The translations under genes were made by a program, and so were the position numbers. Below are positions 41,765 to 50,714 of a stretch of 64,000 bases of DNA, in pieces. Position 1 is the stretch's first letter, and each line of letters starts with the position of its first letter. The notes below the pieces were generated by a model. It was not told where the DNA came from. It made no database searches and was given only the letters and a program-made list of their open reading frames with translations. Source of the stretch: Acidobacteriota bacterium (GTDB taxonomy: Bacteria; Acidobacteriota; Aminicenantia; Aminicenantales; Saccharicenantaceae); NCBI GenBank assembly GCA_022711665.1, contig JAKLEN010000004.1, positions 374,528-438,527 of the forward strand. Direction: 5' to 3'.

Positions 41765-43414
41765 ATGAAGCGCATACACCATCTCCGCCCGGCCGGATTC
41801 GCCCTCGCCTTGATCGTCTGCCTGCTGGCCTCCTGCTCGTCCCCGAAGCCGCCCCGGACGGCCCCCCGGCCCGTCCCCGCGCCGGCCCAGGCCAAGCCGC
41901 AGGCCGTCGAGACCCCGGCGCCCCAGGCCGAAAAGCCCGCCGTCCAGGCGGAGCCGGCGCCGCGGCCGGCCGACCAGGAGGACAAAGACGCCTCCCAGGC
42001 GGCCAAGCCTGACCCCGACGAGAAGGACCCGGCCGTCCTTCTCGAGGCGGCCTACGCCACGGTCGAGGAGGCCCAGGCGGCCATCGACAGGGAGGACATG
42101 GACGGCGCCCTGGCCAGGCTCGACGAGGCCTACGGTTACCTCGTCCGGGTGGCCGTGCCGGCCGATTCGCCCCTTCTCCAGGAGAAACACGACCTTCGCC
42201 TGCTTATCGCCCAGCGCGTCCAGAAGATCTCGGCGGCGCACACGACCTTGTCCCATTCGGTCAACGGCTCCATCCCCCTCGTCGAGAACCAATGGGTCGC
42301 CCGGGAGATCAAGTCCTTCCAGACGGTCGAGCGGGCCGCCTTCCTGGACTCCTACCGGCGCTCCGGGCAGTACCGGGACATGATCCTGGCCGAGCTGCGC
42401 AAGGAAGGCCTGCCCGATCAGCTCTCCTGGATCCCGCTCATCGAGAGCGCCTTCCGGCCGCGGGCCCTGTCGCGGGCCAGGGCCCTGGGCATGTGGCAGT
42501 TCATCCGTTCGACCGGCTTCCGCTACGGCCTGAAGCAGGATAAGTACGTCGACGAGCGCATGGACCCGGCCAAGGCGACGCGCGCGGCCATCCTCTACAT
42601 GATCGAGCTTCACGACATGTTCGGCGACTGGATGTCGGCCATCGCCGCCTACAACTGCGGCGAGGCCCAGGTCCAGCGGGTCATAAGGGCCCAGAAGGTC
42701 GGGTACTTCGACAGCTTCTGGGATATCTTCGCCAACCTGCCCTTCGAGACGGCCCGGCACGTGCCCCGCTTCATCGCCACCCTGCTCATCGTCGCCGACC
42801 CGGCCAAGTACGGCTTCGAGCTGCCGACGCCCGACCCGCCGGTCGTCTTCGAGACGGTCAAGGTCAACGCCGCCGTCAAGCTGGCCACCCTGTCGCAGAA
42901 CCTGGGCCTCGATCCGGCGGTCCTGGTGTCCCTCAACTCGGAGCTGCGGCACGACTCCACTCCGAACTACGCCTACGACCTTCGGGTCCCGGCGGGCTAC
43001 GGCGAGAAATGCCTGACCTGCATCGCCTCGCTCCCCCAGTACATCCCCCCCGACGTCGTCACCGACCGGCACACGGTCCGCTCCGGCGACACCCTGGGGG
43101 CGATCGCCCGGCGCTACCGGACGTCGGTCGCCGCCCTCCAGCGCCTGAACGGCCTGAGGGGCACCCTGATCCGCCCGGGCCAGGTCCTCCGCGTCCCCTC
43201 CCGGGGCGGCGCGGAAGTCCCGGCCTCGGCCCCGGCCCAGGCGGCGGCGCCCGGCGAGAAGGTCACGTACACCGTGCGCGGCGGCGATACCCTGTTCCAG
43301 ATCGCCCAGTCCTTCAAGACGACGGTGGAGAAGATCAAGGCCGACAACAGCCTGTCGTCCGACATCCTGTTCATCGGCCAGAAGCTCGTCGTCTCCTCCG
43401 GCAAGACCTCCTGA
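41765..43414 (+). CDS. MltD-like lytic transglycosylase lipoprotein with two LysM domains
   Basis: The protein is 549 aa. Lipobox LLASCS (Cys24) is followed by a Pro/Ala-rich linker (about 30-100), a helical region, the SLT domain (about 215-345) with catalytic Glu in LIESAFRPRALSRARALGMWQFI, and AYNCGEAQV. Two LysM repeats close the protein (about 440-485 HTVRSGDTLGAIARRY and 500-545 YTVRGGDTLFQIAQ). It cleaves peptidoglycan glycan strands to 1,6-anhydro products at the outer membrane. No Shine-Dalgarno site precedes the ATG, and the promoter is 10-12 nt away. Next to it lie muropeptide epimerase and NlpC/P60 genes. Confidence 0.9.
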   Translation: MKRIHHLRPAGFALALIVCLLASCSSPKPPRTAPRPVPAPAQAKPQAVETPAPQAEKPAVQAEPAPRPADQEDKDASQAAKPDPDEKDPAVLLEAAYATVEEAQAAIDREDMDGALARLDEAYGYLVRVAVPADSPLLQEKHDLRLLIAQRVQKISAAHTTLSHSVNGSIPLVENQWVAREIKSFQTVERAAFLDSYRRSGQYRDMILAELRKEGLPDQLSWIPLIESAFRPRALSRARALGMWQFIRSTGFRYGLKQDKYVDERMDPAKATRAAILYMIELHDMFGDWMSAIAAYNCGEAQVQRVIRAQKVGYFDSFWDIFANLPFETARHVPRFIATLLIVADPAKYGFELPTPDPPVVFETVKVNAAVKLATLSQNLGLDPAVLVSLNSELRHDSTPNYAYDLRVPAGYGEKCLTCIASLPQYIPPDVVTDRHTVRSGDTLGAIARRYRTSVAALQRLNGLRGTLIRPGQVLRVPSRGGAEVPASAPAQAAAPGEKVTYTVRGGDTLFQIAQSFKTTVEKIKADNSLSSDILFIGQKLVVSSGKTS

Positions 43415-43435
43415 CCGCCTCTTCGCGGCCGCGCC

Positions 43436-44563
43436 TCAGACCAGATCGCCTTCGACGCCCAGTCCCGGCTTATCGTTGAGCACCAGCCTGTCCCCGTCCA
43501 CGACGACCCCCCGGAAGGGATCGTTGGAGATGAGCAGGGCGCCGTCGAGATCGGCATAGTCGAAGAGCGACGCTACGGCGGCCGCGGCCGAGATGCCGAG
43601 GGAGGTCTCGACCATGCAGCCGATCATCAGCTTCAGGCCCAGGGCCCGGGCCATGCCGGCCAGGCGCACGGCTTCCTGGACGCCGCCGCACTTCATCAGC
43701 TTGACGTTGACGCCGTGGAAACACGGCGCGATCCGGGGCAGGTCGGACGGCAGGATGAGGCTCTCGTCGGCGAAGACGGGGATCTTGACCCGTTCCTTGA
43801 GCCAGGCATAATCCTCGAGCCGGTCGGCCGGCATGGGCTGCTCGATGAGCTCGACGCCCTGGCCGGCCATCCAATCGATCATCTCCAGGGCCTGCTCCCT
43901 GGTCTTCCAACCCTCGTTGGCGTCGGCCCGCAGGGGCTTGTCGGTGACGGCCCGGATTCCCTCGATGATCTTGCGGTCGTCCGCCGTGCCGACCTTGATC
44001 TTGTAGACGCCGAAGGCGGAGGCCTCCCGGACCTTCTCCTGCATGACCGGGACCTCGTCGATGCCGATGGAATAGGTGGTGGTCATGATCCTGTCGCGGC
44101 CGAGGCCGAGCAGCCGCCAGAGCGGGACCCGGAGCTTCTTGGCAAACCAGTCTAGGACGGCCATGTCCAGGGCGGCCTTGGCGGCGTGTTCGCCGGGGCC
44201 TACGGCCTCGATCTCGCGGAACCGGACGGCGTAATCGCCGAGGTCCCGCTCGAGGACCGGGCGGGCCTTCTCGATGAAAGCCGCCGCGCTCTCGGCGGTC
44301 TCGTTGTAGCGGGCTATGGGCGCGGCCTCGCCCAGGCCGACGATCCCGTCACGCTCGATCTTGACGAAGGCGTTCCGCCGCGTCGTCCAGGTGCCGCGGG
44401 ACAGCCCCCAGGCGTGGCGCAGCTTCAGGTCATGGATCTTGACGGTCACCCGCGTCGTACCGGAAGCGGCCGCGGGGGCCTCCGACGGCTTGGCGGAGCA
44501 GCCGGTGAGCAGCGATCCGGCCGCGGCCGCGCCGGCCAATTCGAGGAATTCCTTGCGTTTCAT
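43436..44563 (-). CDS. Exported dipeptide epimerase (L-Ala-D/L-Glu epimerase, enolase superfamily)
   Basis: The protein is 375 aa. After a signal with lipobox-like SLLTGCS (Cys21), the enolase-superfamily barrel shows YKIKVG (KxK base), metal ligands in DANEGW, IEQP and FADES, and the second base lysine in VKLMKCGG. This set is that of dipeptide epimerases such as YcjG and YkfB, which epimerise L-Ala-D-Glu from murein. The usual enzymes are cytosolic; this one appears exported. GAGAGGTGA precedes the ATG. It is divergent from the NlpC/P60 gene and 21 nt convergent with the MltD-like gene. Dipeptide preference could differ from Ala-Glu. Confidence 0.85.
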   Translation of the reverse strand: MKRKEFLELAGAAAAGSLLTGCSAKPSEAPAAASGTTRVTVKIHDLKLRHAWGLSRGTWTTRRNAFVKIERDGIVGLGEAAPIARYNETAESAAAFIEKARPVLERDLGDYAVRFREIEAVGPGEHAAKAALDMAVLDWFAKKLRVPLWRLLGLGRDRIMTTTYSIGIDEVPVMQEKVREASAFGVYKIKVGTADDRKIIEGIRAVTDKPLRADANEGWKTREQALEMIDWMAGQGVELIEQPMPADRLEDYAWLKERVKIPVFADESLILPSDLPRIAPCFHGVNVKLMKCGGVQEAVRLAGMARALGLKLMIGCMVETSLGISAAAAVASLFDYADLDGALLISNDPFRGVVVDGDRLVLNDKPGLGVEGDLV

Positions 44564-44582
44564 GGCGTCACCTCTCTTCCGG

Positions 44583-44588
44583 ATTATA
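44583..44588 (-). promoter_or_regulatory. -10 element for the dipeptide epimerase gene
   Basis: A perfect TATAAT on the minus strand, 19 nt before the ATG at 44563, with a Shine-Dalgarno site between. No clear -35. Confidence 0.5.
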
Positions 44589-44670
44589 CCCGAAAACATG
44601 GGCCATGATGCCGTTTCCCTGAATGAAGGGCGCCCACCCGGTTCGCGGTCTCCCCGGCCGGGGGCCGGTC

Positions 44671-44699
44671 TTGTGTCCCTTCTTCAACAAGGCTATGAT
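44671..44699 (+). promoter_or_regulatory. Promoter for the NlpC/P60 gene
   Basis: TTGTGT at 44671-44676, 17-nt spacer, TATGAT at 44694-44699, then CGAGGAGG and the ATG at 44730. Confidence 0.55.
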
Positions 44700-44729
44700 G
44701 GTCTCTCGGCCGCCACGAGGAGGTGCCCG

Positions 44730-45680
44730 ATGTCCAAGAGACTGTTCGCCGTGTTGCTCATCGCCCTCTCCCCCGCCCTGGCCTGCGCCGGCCAGGACCG
44801 GCCCCCGGCCGCCAAGCCGGCCGGCCTGCCGCCGGACCTCGCGGCCGTTCCGGCCCGGGCCGTCGTCATCCATACGGTCGAGAACATGTTCAGCGGCCCG
44901 ACCGACGGCGTCGACGTGGTCAGCCAGGCCCTGCTCGGCGACAACGTCACGGTCCTCAAGCTGGAAAAGAACGCGGCCGGCGAGGATTGGGCCCGGATCG
45001 AAACCCCCGACACCTACCTGGGCTGGGTTTCCGCCTCATCCCTGCGCGTCCTGAAGCCCGGCGACAAGCCATATGCCGGGGCCGGGCGGGTTTTCGTGGT
45101 CACTGGCCTGATGGCCAACGCCTATCGGGAGCCGGACGTCACCGCCCACAAGCCGGCGCTGGCGGCGCCTCTCAGCGCCGTCCTCGAGATCGCCGGCGAG
45201 AAGAACGAACGCTGGCTCGAGGTCCTGCTGCCGGACGGCGCCCGGGCCTGGATCCAGAGAGGAGACGGGATTGTCGGGCAGGGGCCCTGGACCTGGCCGC
45301 GCCGGCCCGGCGCCGACATGGCGGCCCTGGCCAAGCGCCTCCTCGGCGTGCCCTACCTCTGGGGCGGCACCACGCCTCTCGGCATCGACTGCTCGGGCCT
45401 GGCCCAGCTCGTCTACAAGATGAACGGCGTCCCCATCCTCCGCGACGCCGGCATCCAGATGACCGACAGCGGCCTCCTCGAGGTGCCCAAGGGGCGGGAA
45501 CAGGCCGGCGACCTGGTCTTCTTCGGCGACGCCCCGGACGAAATCGGCCACGTCGGCATGATGATCGACGGCGAGTATTTCATCAACGCCACGGTTCACG
45601 AGACGCCCTGCGTCCGCATCGACCGCCTGGCCGACAAGTACTGGGCGAAGATCTACCAGGCCGCGCGGCGCCCTATGTAA
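44730..45680 (+). CDS. NlpC/P60 peptidase with bacterial SH3 domains (YkfC-like)
   Basis: The protein is 316 aa with a Sec signal. Two SH3b-like domains (about 45-110 and 115-185) precede the NlpC/P60 domain (about 200-316). The catalytic Cys is in IDCSGL (Cys221), the His in IGHVGMM (His274), and the third position carries Asn (FINAT, Asn286) where His is usual. This architecture matches YkfC-type gamma-D-Glu-diamino acid endopeptidases that trim murein peptides to L-Ala-D-Glu, the substrate of the divergently encoded dipeptide epimerase. Extracytoplasmic. The second repeat element begins 13 nt after its stop. Confidence 0.88.
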   Translation: MSKRLFAVLLIALSPALACAGQDRPPAAKPAGLPPDLAAVPARAVVIHTVENMFSGPTDGVDVVSQALLGDNVTVLKLEKNAAGEDWARIETPDTYLGWVSASSLRVLKPGDKPYAGAGRVFVVTGLMANAYREPDVTAHKPALAAPLSAVLEIAGEKNERWLEVLLPDGARAWIQRGDGIVGQGPWTWPRRPGADMAALAKRLLGVPYLWGGTTPLGIDCSGLAQLVYKMNGVPILRDAGIQMTDSGLLEVPKGREQAGDLVFFGDAPDEIGHVGMMIDGEYFINATVHETPCVRIDRLADKYWAKIYQAARRPM

Positions 45681-45693
45681 GCCAGTAATAAGG

Positions 45694-45961
45694 GCTCTTC
45701 TCCCGTCTCCGGGCTTCCCTCTCGCGGCGGCGATGGGCCGGCGCGGAGCGGACTTTGGAGAGCGGAGGTCAGAATCATGGCCGAGCACTCGAGGCCGGGA
45801 TTCTGAGAAATATCTTAAGAACGCTCTTTCTCCCGATATCTCCCAGAAGCATGGCTCCGAGCCGTTCCGCCATGCTTCTGATGGTCGCTTCGACGACCCC
45901 GCTCCCTGCCGGCGCTGAGCCAAGCCGAAGAGAGGGGTTCTACCGGAATCGGGAGAAGAAC
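45694..45961 (-). repeat. 268-bp multi-palindromic repeat, copy 2 (inverted)
   Basis: Reverse-complement copy of 36723-36990, of equal length, with the same terminal inverted repeats and the same internal hairpins (for example CAGAAGCATGGC and TCAGAATC arms). It abuts the eight-A run (T-tract on the minus strand) of the rplQ terminator at 45962. It lies between two convergent transcripts, as copy 1 does. No gene is carried. Confidence 0.85.
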
Positions 45962-45992
45962 AAAAAAAAGGGGCCCGGCCGAAGCCGGGCCC
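45962..45992 (-). terminator. Intrinsic terminator of the ribosomal superoperon
   Basis: Minus strand: GGGCCCGGC, loop TTCG, GCCGGGCCC, then eight T, 18 nt beyond the rplQ stop. A stable 9-bp GC stem with a UUCG tetraloop. Confidence 0.95.
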
Positions 45993-46010
45993 TGATCCGT
46001 TTCGCGTTCC

Positions 46011-46427
46011 TTACTTGGCCGCGGCCGGCTTCTTGGCCTCTTTCTTCTTCTTCTTGGTCTTGGCCTTGAATTCCGCGTCCACGAGCTCGATCATGGCCAT
46101 GGCCGCGCCATCGCCTGCCCGGCGGTCGAGCTTGACGATCCGGGTATAGCCGCCCGCCCGCTCCTTGAAGCGCGGCCCGACGTCGGTGAAGAGCTTCTGG
46201 ACGGCGCTTTCCTTGGTCAGGTAGGCCAGGGCCTGGCGCCGGGCGTGCAGCGTACCCCGCTTGCCCAGGGTGATCATCTTCTCGGCGATCGGCCTGATCT
46301 CCCTGGCCTTGGCCAGGGTGGTCCGGACCCGCTCCCTCTCGAGGAAGGAAGTCGTCAGGTTGCGCAGCAGCGCCCGGCGATGGGCGGTGTTGCGCCCGAG
46401 CATTCCTTTTTTAACCTGGTGCCTCAT
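46011..46427 (-). CDS. rplQ: Ribosomal protein L17
   Basis: The protein is 138 aa. [24 protein letters not shown] is the universal L17 start (abbreviated here by its motif order), and a Lys/Ala-rich tail ends it. It is the last gene of the alpha operon, overlapping rpoA by 4 nt (ATGA) and followed at once by the intrinsic terminator. It binds 23S rRNA near the tunnel exit. Confidence 0.98.
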   Translation of the reverse strand: MRHQVKKGMLGRNTAHRRALLRNLTTSFLERERVRTTLAKAREIRPIAEKMITLGKRGTLHARRQALAYLTKESAVQKLFTDVGPRFKERAGGYTRIVKLDRRAGDGAAMAMIELVDAEFKAKTKKKKKEAKKPAAAK

Positions 46428-47455
46428 GCCTCAGTCTCCTTTTCGGGCGTGCCGGCCTTGACCTCCGCCTGGATCCGCTCGATCAGCCGGGGATGGAGTT
46501 CGATGTTCAGCCCGAGGTTCAGATTGGCCAGGGTCTCCTTGATCTCGGCAAGGGACTTGCGGCCGAAGTTCTTCGTCTTGAGGAGCTCGTCCTCGGTCTT
46601 CTGCACGAGCTCGTAGATCCTCTCGATGCCGGCCGAGCGGAGGCAGTTGTTGGAGCGGACCGAGAGCTCCAGGTGATCGATGGTCTTGGCCAGGACGTCG
46701 GCCTGGTCCAGCAGCGGGATCTCCTTCTTCGACGAGGCGGGCTCGCGCTCGAGCGGCTCGTCGACGACGTTGAGGAAGATGCCGAGGTGGTCGCGCATCA
46801 TCTTGGCCGCCTGGGACAGGGCGTCCATGGGCCGGATGGCCCCGGTCGTCCAGATCTCCAGGGTCAGGCTCTCGTAGTCGATGCGCTTGCCGACGCGGGC
46901 CGGCTCGACCTTGTAGTTGACCTTGAGGACGGGAGAGTGCGAGGAGTCGAGCGGGATGAAGTCGAGGCTCTGGTCCTCGTCGAGGTTCTGGTCGGCCGGT
47001 ATGTAGCCGCGGCCGTTCTTGACCACCATCTCGGACTCGAGCGTGCCGTCGATGTCGAGGGAGGCGATGGCGATGTCCTTGTCCAGGATCTCGATGTCGG
47101 CGTCGTGGGCGATGTCTGCCGCGGTGACCGTGGCCGGGCCCGTCTTCTTGATCGTCATCCGCCGCGGCTCGTCGCTCTGGAGCTTCAGGGGGATGGATTT
47201 CAGGTTCAGGATGATGTCGGTGACGTCCTCGACCACCCCGGGGATGGTCGAGAACTCGTGCAGGACGCCGTGCAGCCGGACGGAGGTGATCGCCGCGCCG
47301 GTGATCGAGGACAGGAGGATGCGCCGCAAGGCGTTGCCCACGGTCACCCCGTAGCCCCGCTCGAACGGCTGGGCCATGAACTTGCCGTACTGGGGCGTCA
47401 GGGTCTCGAAATCGCACTCCAGGAACTTGGGTCTCTGGAAATTCGTCTCAGTCAT
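46424..47455 (-). CDS. rpoA: RNA polymerase alpha subunit
   Basis: The protein is 343 aa. The N-terminal dimerisation domain shows [20 protein letters not shown], and the C-terminal domain [15 protein letters not shown], with the UP-element/activator-contacting helix-hairpin-helix ([17 protein letters not shown]). Length is near the usual 330. GGAGGAGG precedes the ATG. It sits between rpsD and rplQ as in the standard alpha operon. Confidence 0.98.
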   Translation of the reverse strand: MTETNFQRPKFLECDFETLTPQYGKFMAQPFERGYGVTVGNALRRILLSSITGAAITSVRLHGVLHEFSTIPGVVEDVTDIILNLKSIPLKLQSDEPRRMTIKKTGPATVTAADIAHDADIEILDKDIAIASLDIDGTLESEMVVKNGRGYIPADQNLDEDQSLDFIPLDSSHSPVLKVNYKVEPARVGKRIDYESLTLEIWTTGAIRPMDALSQAAKMMRDHLGIFLNVVDEPLEREPASSKKEIPLLDQADVLAKTIDHLELSVRSNNCLRSAGIERIYELVQKTEDELLKTKNFGRKSLAEIKETLANLNLGLNIELHPRLIERIQAEVKAGTPEKETEA

Positions 47456-47467
47456 GGGACCTCCTCC

Positions 47468-48094
47468 TTACTTGGAGTACAGCTCGACGACCAGATGTTC
47501 CTCGACCGGCAGGGTGACGTCGGCGCGCGTCGGCAGGGCCTTGACCCGGGCCTTCATCTTCTCCCAATCGACCTCCAGCCAGCCCGGCACGGTCTTGGAC
47601 CGGTTCGAGGCCACGACGGCCTGGATGTCCTCGCTCTTGGCCGAGCGGGGCCGGAAGGCCAGGACGTCGCCCGGCTTGACCAGCGTCGAGGCGACGTCGG
47701 CCTTGTGATCGTTGAGGCGGAAGTGGCCGTGCCCGATGAGCTGGCGGGCGTGGCCCCGCGACAGGGAGAAGCCGCTCAGGAAGACGACGTTGTCCAGCCG
47801 GCGCTCGAGCATGGACAGGAGGTTCTCGCCGGTGACGCCCTTCTGCCGCTCGGCCCGCTTGAAGAAGAAGCGGAACTGCTCCTCGGACATGCCGTAGTAC
47901 CTTTTCATCTTCTGCTTCTCGCGCAGCTGGATGGCGTAGCCCAGCACCCGCTTGCGCGAGCGGCCGTGCTGCCCGGGCGCGTAGGCCCGGCGCTCCAGGG
48001 GGCACTTGTCCGTCAGGCACTTGGCGCCCTTGAAATAGAGCTTGTTCTTCTCGACCCGGCAAAGCCGGCAATCGGCTCCTTGGTATTTCGCCAT
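47468..48094 (-). CDS. rpsD: Ribosomal protein S4
   Basis: The protein is 208 aa. The N-terminal zinc-binding type is suggested by CRLCRVEK and the later KCLTDKCPL cysteines. The S4 RNA-binding domain (MLERRLDNVVFLSGFSLSRGHARQLIGHGHF) follows. S4 initiates 30S assembly and in other bacteria represses the alpha operon; no leader structure is evident here. Confidence 0.98.
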   Translation of the reverse strand: MAKYQGADCRLCRVEKNKLYFKGAKCLTDKCPLERRAYAPGQHGRSRKRVLGYAIQLREKQKMKRYYGMSEEQFRFFFKRAERQKGVTGENLLSMLERRLDNVVFLSGFSLSRGHARQLIGHGHFRLNDHKADVASTLVKPGDVLAFRPRSAKSEDIQAVVASNRSKTVPGWLEVDWEKMKARVKALPTRADVTLPVEEHLVVELYSK

Positions 48095-48107
48095 GATTAT
48101 CCTCTCC

Positions 48108-48497
48108 TCAGACCCGCCGGCGGCGGCGGACGCGGCAGCCGTTGTGCGGAATGGGCGTCACGTCCTTGATGGTCTTGATCTCCAGGCCGGCGGCCTGCAG
48201 TGCCCGGATGGACGACTCGCGGCCGGCGCCGGGTCCCTTGAGCCGGACGTCGACGTAGCGGACGCCGTAGTCCCGGGCCTTGGTCGCGGCATCCTTGGCC
48301 GCCAACTGGGCGGCGAAGGGCGTGCCCTTGCGGGCGCCCTTGAATCCCGACGTTCCGGCGCTGGCCCAGACGACCGTGGCGCCGACGTGGTCGGTGATGG
48401 TGATGATCGTGTTGTTGAAGGTGGACTGGATATGGGCCACCCCGAACCCGACTTCGCGCCGGGCTTTCTTCTTCTTGGCAGTGGTTTTAGGCGGCAT
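48108..48497 (-). CDS. rpsK: Ribosomal protein S11
   Basis: The protein is 129 aa. [15 protein letters not shown] and the [17 protein letters not shown] loop are diagnostic. A short Lys-rich N-terminus precedes. It forms part of the 30S platform. AAGGAGGG precedes the ATG. Confidence 0.98.
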   Translation of the reverse strand: MPPKTTAKKKKARREVGFGVAHIQSTFNNTIITITDHVGATVVWASAGTSGFKGARKGTPFAAQLAAKDAATKARDYGVRYVDVRLKGPGAGRESSIRALQAAGLEIKTIKDVTPIPHNGCRVRRRRRV

Positions 48498-48512
48498 GGC
48501 GGCGGGCCCTCC

Positions 48513-48899
48513 TTACGCTTTCTTGGCCGTTTCTTTGAGCTTCTTGATCCGCTGCCCCTTGACTCCCTTGCGGGTCCGGGCATTGGTCTTGGTGCGCTGG
48601 CCCCGGACCGGCAGTTTCTTCTTGTGCCGGAGCCCGCGGTAGCAGCCGATATCGACCAGCCGCTTGATGTTCAGGGTGACTTCCTTGCGGAGGTCGCCTT
48701 CGATCTTCTCGCGCTTCTCGATGATCTGCCGGATCTTGTTGACCTCGTCCTCGGACAGGGCCTTGACCTTCTTGTTCCTGTCGATCTTGGCCTCGTCGAG
48801 GAGCTGGCGGCTCTTGGACCGGCCGATGCCGTAGATGTAGGTCAGGCCGATCTCGATGCGCTTGTCCGGCGGGAGGGTGATGCCTGCGATTCGTGCCAT
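48513..48899 (-). CDS. rpsM: Ribosomal protein S13
   Basis: The protein is 128 aa. [26 protein letters not shown] begins it (motif given in part) and [26 protein letters not shown] is the conserved C-terminal part. It contacts 16S rRNA in the 30S head and bridges to L5. It follows rpmJ. Confidence 0.98.
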   Translation of the reverse strand: MARIAGITLPPDKRIEIGLTYIYGIGRSKSRQLLDEAKIDRNKKVKALSEDEVNKIRQIIEKREKIEGDLRKEVTLNIKRLVDIGCYRGLRHKKKLPVRGQRTKTNARTRKGVKGQRIKKLKETAKKA

Positions 48900-48912
48900 G
48901 GATGTACCTCGT

Positions 48913-49026
48913 CTATCCCTGTTTTTGTTTGTGCCTCGGGTTGGCGCAGATGACCCGCACCACGCCCTTGCGCCGGACGATCTTGCAGTTCCGGCAGATC
49001 TTCTTCACGGAAGCTTTGACTTTCAT
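48913..49026 (-). CDS. rpmJ: Ribosomal protein L36
   Basis: A 37-codon reading frame ([17 protein letters not shown], then [10 protein letters not shown], then NPRHKQKQG) with the Cys-x-x-Cys...Cys...His zinc-ribbon pattern of the C+ type L36. It is 11 nt after the infA stop, with AAGGACGG upstream. Its small size keeps it below most ORF cut-offs, but the sequence is unmistakable. Confidence 0.97.
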   Translation of the reverse strand: MKVKASVKKICRNCKIVRRKGVVRVICANPRHKQKQG

Positions 49027-49037
49027 CGTCCCGTCCT

Positions 49038-49256
49038 TTATTTGAAGCGATAGGTGATCCGGCCCTTGGTCAGGTCGTAGGGCGACAGTTCCACCAGGAC
49101 CCGGTCCCCCGGCAGGATGCGGATGAAATGCTTGCGCATCTTGCCCGAGATGTGGGCCAGGATGACGTGCTTGTTCTGGAGCTCGACCCGGAACATGGCG
49201 TTCGGCAGCGTCTCCAGGACGACGCCCTCGGCCTCGAACATGTCCTGTCTAGGCAT
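49038..49256 (-). CDS. infA: Translation initiation factor IF-1
   Basis: The protein is 72 aa, an OB-fold with the usual [19 protein letters not shown] and [27 protein letters not shown] blocks. It starts 8 nt inside the map reading frame and precedes rpmJ, the normal spc-operon location. Confidence 0.98.
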   Translation of the reverse strand: MPRQDMFEAEGVVLETLPNAMFRVELQNKHVILAHISGKMRKHFIRILPGDRVLVELSPYDLTKGRITYRFK

Positions 49257-50052
49257 GCGGTCCCTCCTTGGCCGGGCGGGTCCCCGTCCCGGCGCCGGGC
49301 GGCCGGGCGCTCAGTATCTCCGGGCCGTTCTCGGTCATGGCCACGGTATGCTCGTAGTGGGCCGAGAGGCGCCGGTCCCTGGTGATGGCCGTCCAGCCGT
49401 CCTCGAGAACCTCGACCTCGTAGCCGCCGGCGGCGATCATCGGCTCGATGGCCAGGGTCATCCCCGTCCGGATCTTGGGGCCGCGGCCGGGCGCCCCGTA
49501 GTTCGGGACCTGGGGCTCTTCGTGCAGGGCCCGGCCGATGCCGTGGCCGACGAACTGGCGGATGACCGAGAAGCCTTCGCTCTCGACCGAGGCCTGGATG
49601 GCCGCCGAGACGTCCGAGAGGCGGTTGCCCTCCTTCATCTGCTCCAGCCCCTTGCCGAAGGACCGCTCGGCCGCGGCGATCAGGGCCCGGGCCTCGTCCG
49701 AGATCCGGCCGACCGGCGCCGTCAGGGCGGAGTCGCTGTAGAAGCCCTCGTAGAGGACGCCGAAGTCCAGGCTGACGATATCGCCCTCCTGGAGGATGCG
49801 CCCCGAGGGGATGCCGTGGATGATCTCCTCGTTGACCGAGATGCAGACCGAGGCCGGATAGCCCCGGTAGCCCTTGAAGGCCGGCACGGCGCCGAGCTCC
49901 CGGGTCCGCTTCTCGGCGTAGAGGTCGAGGTCGCGCGTCCGGATGCCGGGCCGGATGAGCGGCTCGAGCTCGCCGAGTACCGCGGCGGCAATGCGGCCGC
50001 TCTGGCGCATGGCCTCGAGCTCGGCGGCCGACTTGAACGTGATCATGCTCAT
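49249..50052 (-). CDS. map: Methionine aminopeptidase, type I
   Basis: The protein is 267 aa. The two-metal site is visible through [47 protein letters not shown] and TEHTVA-like [11 protein letters not shown]. It removes the initiator Met from nascent proteins. It overlaps adk by 4 nt. There is no N-terminal zinc-finger extension. Confidence 0.97.
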   Translation of the reverse strand: MSMITFKSAAELEAMRQSGRIAAAVLGELEPLIRPGIRTRDLDLYAEKRTRELGAVPAFKGYRGYPASVCISVNEEIIHGIPSGRILQEGDIVSLDFGVLYEGFYSDSALTAPVGRISDEARALIAAAERSFGKGLEQMKEGNRLSDVSAAIQASVESEGFSVIRQFVGHGIGRALHEEPQVPNYGAPGRGPKIRTGMTLAIEPMIAAGGYEVEVLEDGWTAITRDRRLSAHYEHTVAMTENGPEILSARPPGAGTGTRPAKEGPHA

Positions 50053-50714
50053 TTCCCCGCCTCGGCCGCCAGGGCCGGCTCGGCGTCGAGGATGCGCCGG
50101 ACCTCGCGGATGACCGCCGCGGCCGGGCCGTTGCCGTCGACCCGGTGGAAGCGGCCCCTGGCCGCGTAGCGGGCGACCAGCGGCTCGGTCTTGGCGTAAT
50201 GGGTCCGCAGCCGCTCGCGGATGACGTCCGGCTTGTCGTCGTTGCGCTGGACCAGGGCCCCGCCGCAGACGTCGCAGACGCCGGGGGTCTTCGGCGGCTT
50301 GGTGACGAGGTGGTAGATGGCCTCGCAGTTCGGACAGATGCGGCGATGGCTCAGCCGCTCCAGGACGACCTCGTCGGAGACCCTGAGGTCGATGACGATC
50401 TCGGGCCCGGGCAGGCCGGCGGCGTCCAGGCTGTCGGCCTGGGCCACGTTCCGCGGGAAGCCGTCGAGGACGTAGCCGCCGCGGCAGTCGTCCCGGGCCA
50501 GGCGCTCGCGGAGCAGGGCCAGGACCGTGTCGTCGTCGACCAGGCCGCCCTTGCCCATCTGGGACGCGGCGACCAGGCCGAGCGGCGTTTTGTCCCGGAC
50601 GGCCTCGCGCAGCAGGTCCCCCGTGGAGACCTTGGGCAGGCCGTAGGCCGAGCGGAGGGCTTCGGCCACGGTCCCCTTCCCGCTGCCGGGGGCGCCCAGG
50701 AGGATGATCCTCAT
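50049..50714 (-). CDS. adk: Adenylate kinase, long form with zinc LID
   Basis: The protein is 221 aa. P-loop GAPGSGKGT; the NMP-binding STGDLLR; the LID has CPNCEAIYH and CDVCGG, a four-Cys zinc site as in Gram-positive/thermophile AMP kinases. It catalyses ATP + AMP to 2 ADP. It overlaps secY and map by 4 nt each. Confidence 0.97.
   Translation of the reverse strand: MRIILLGAPGSGKGTVAEALRSAYGLPKVSTGDLLREAVRDKTPLGLVAASQMGKGGLVDDDTVLALLRERLARDDCRGGYVLDGFPRNVAQADSLDAAGLPGPEIVIDLRVSDEVVLERLSHRRICPNCEAIYHLVTKPPKTPGVCDVCGGALVQRNDDKPDVIRERLRTHYAKTEPLVARYAARGRFHRVDGNGPAAAVIREVRRILDAEPALAAEAGK

Noticed and set aside
45036..45923. Minus-strand open frame of 295 codons across the NlpC/P60 gene and the repeat
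   Set aside because: It is a shadow of the peptidase plus part of the 268-bp repeat. The matching frame in copy 1 has different boundaries, so no conserved protein is encoded.
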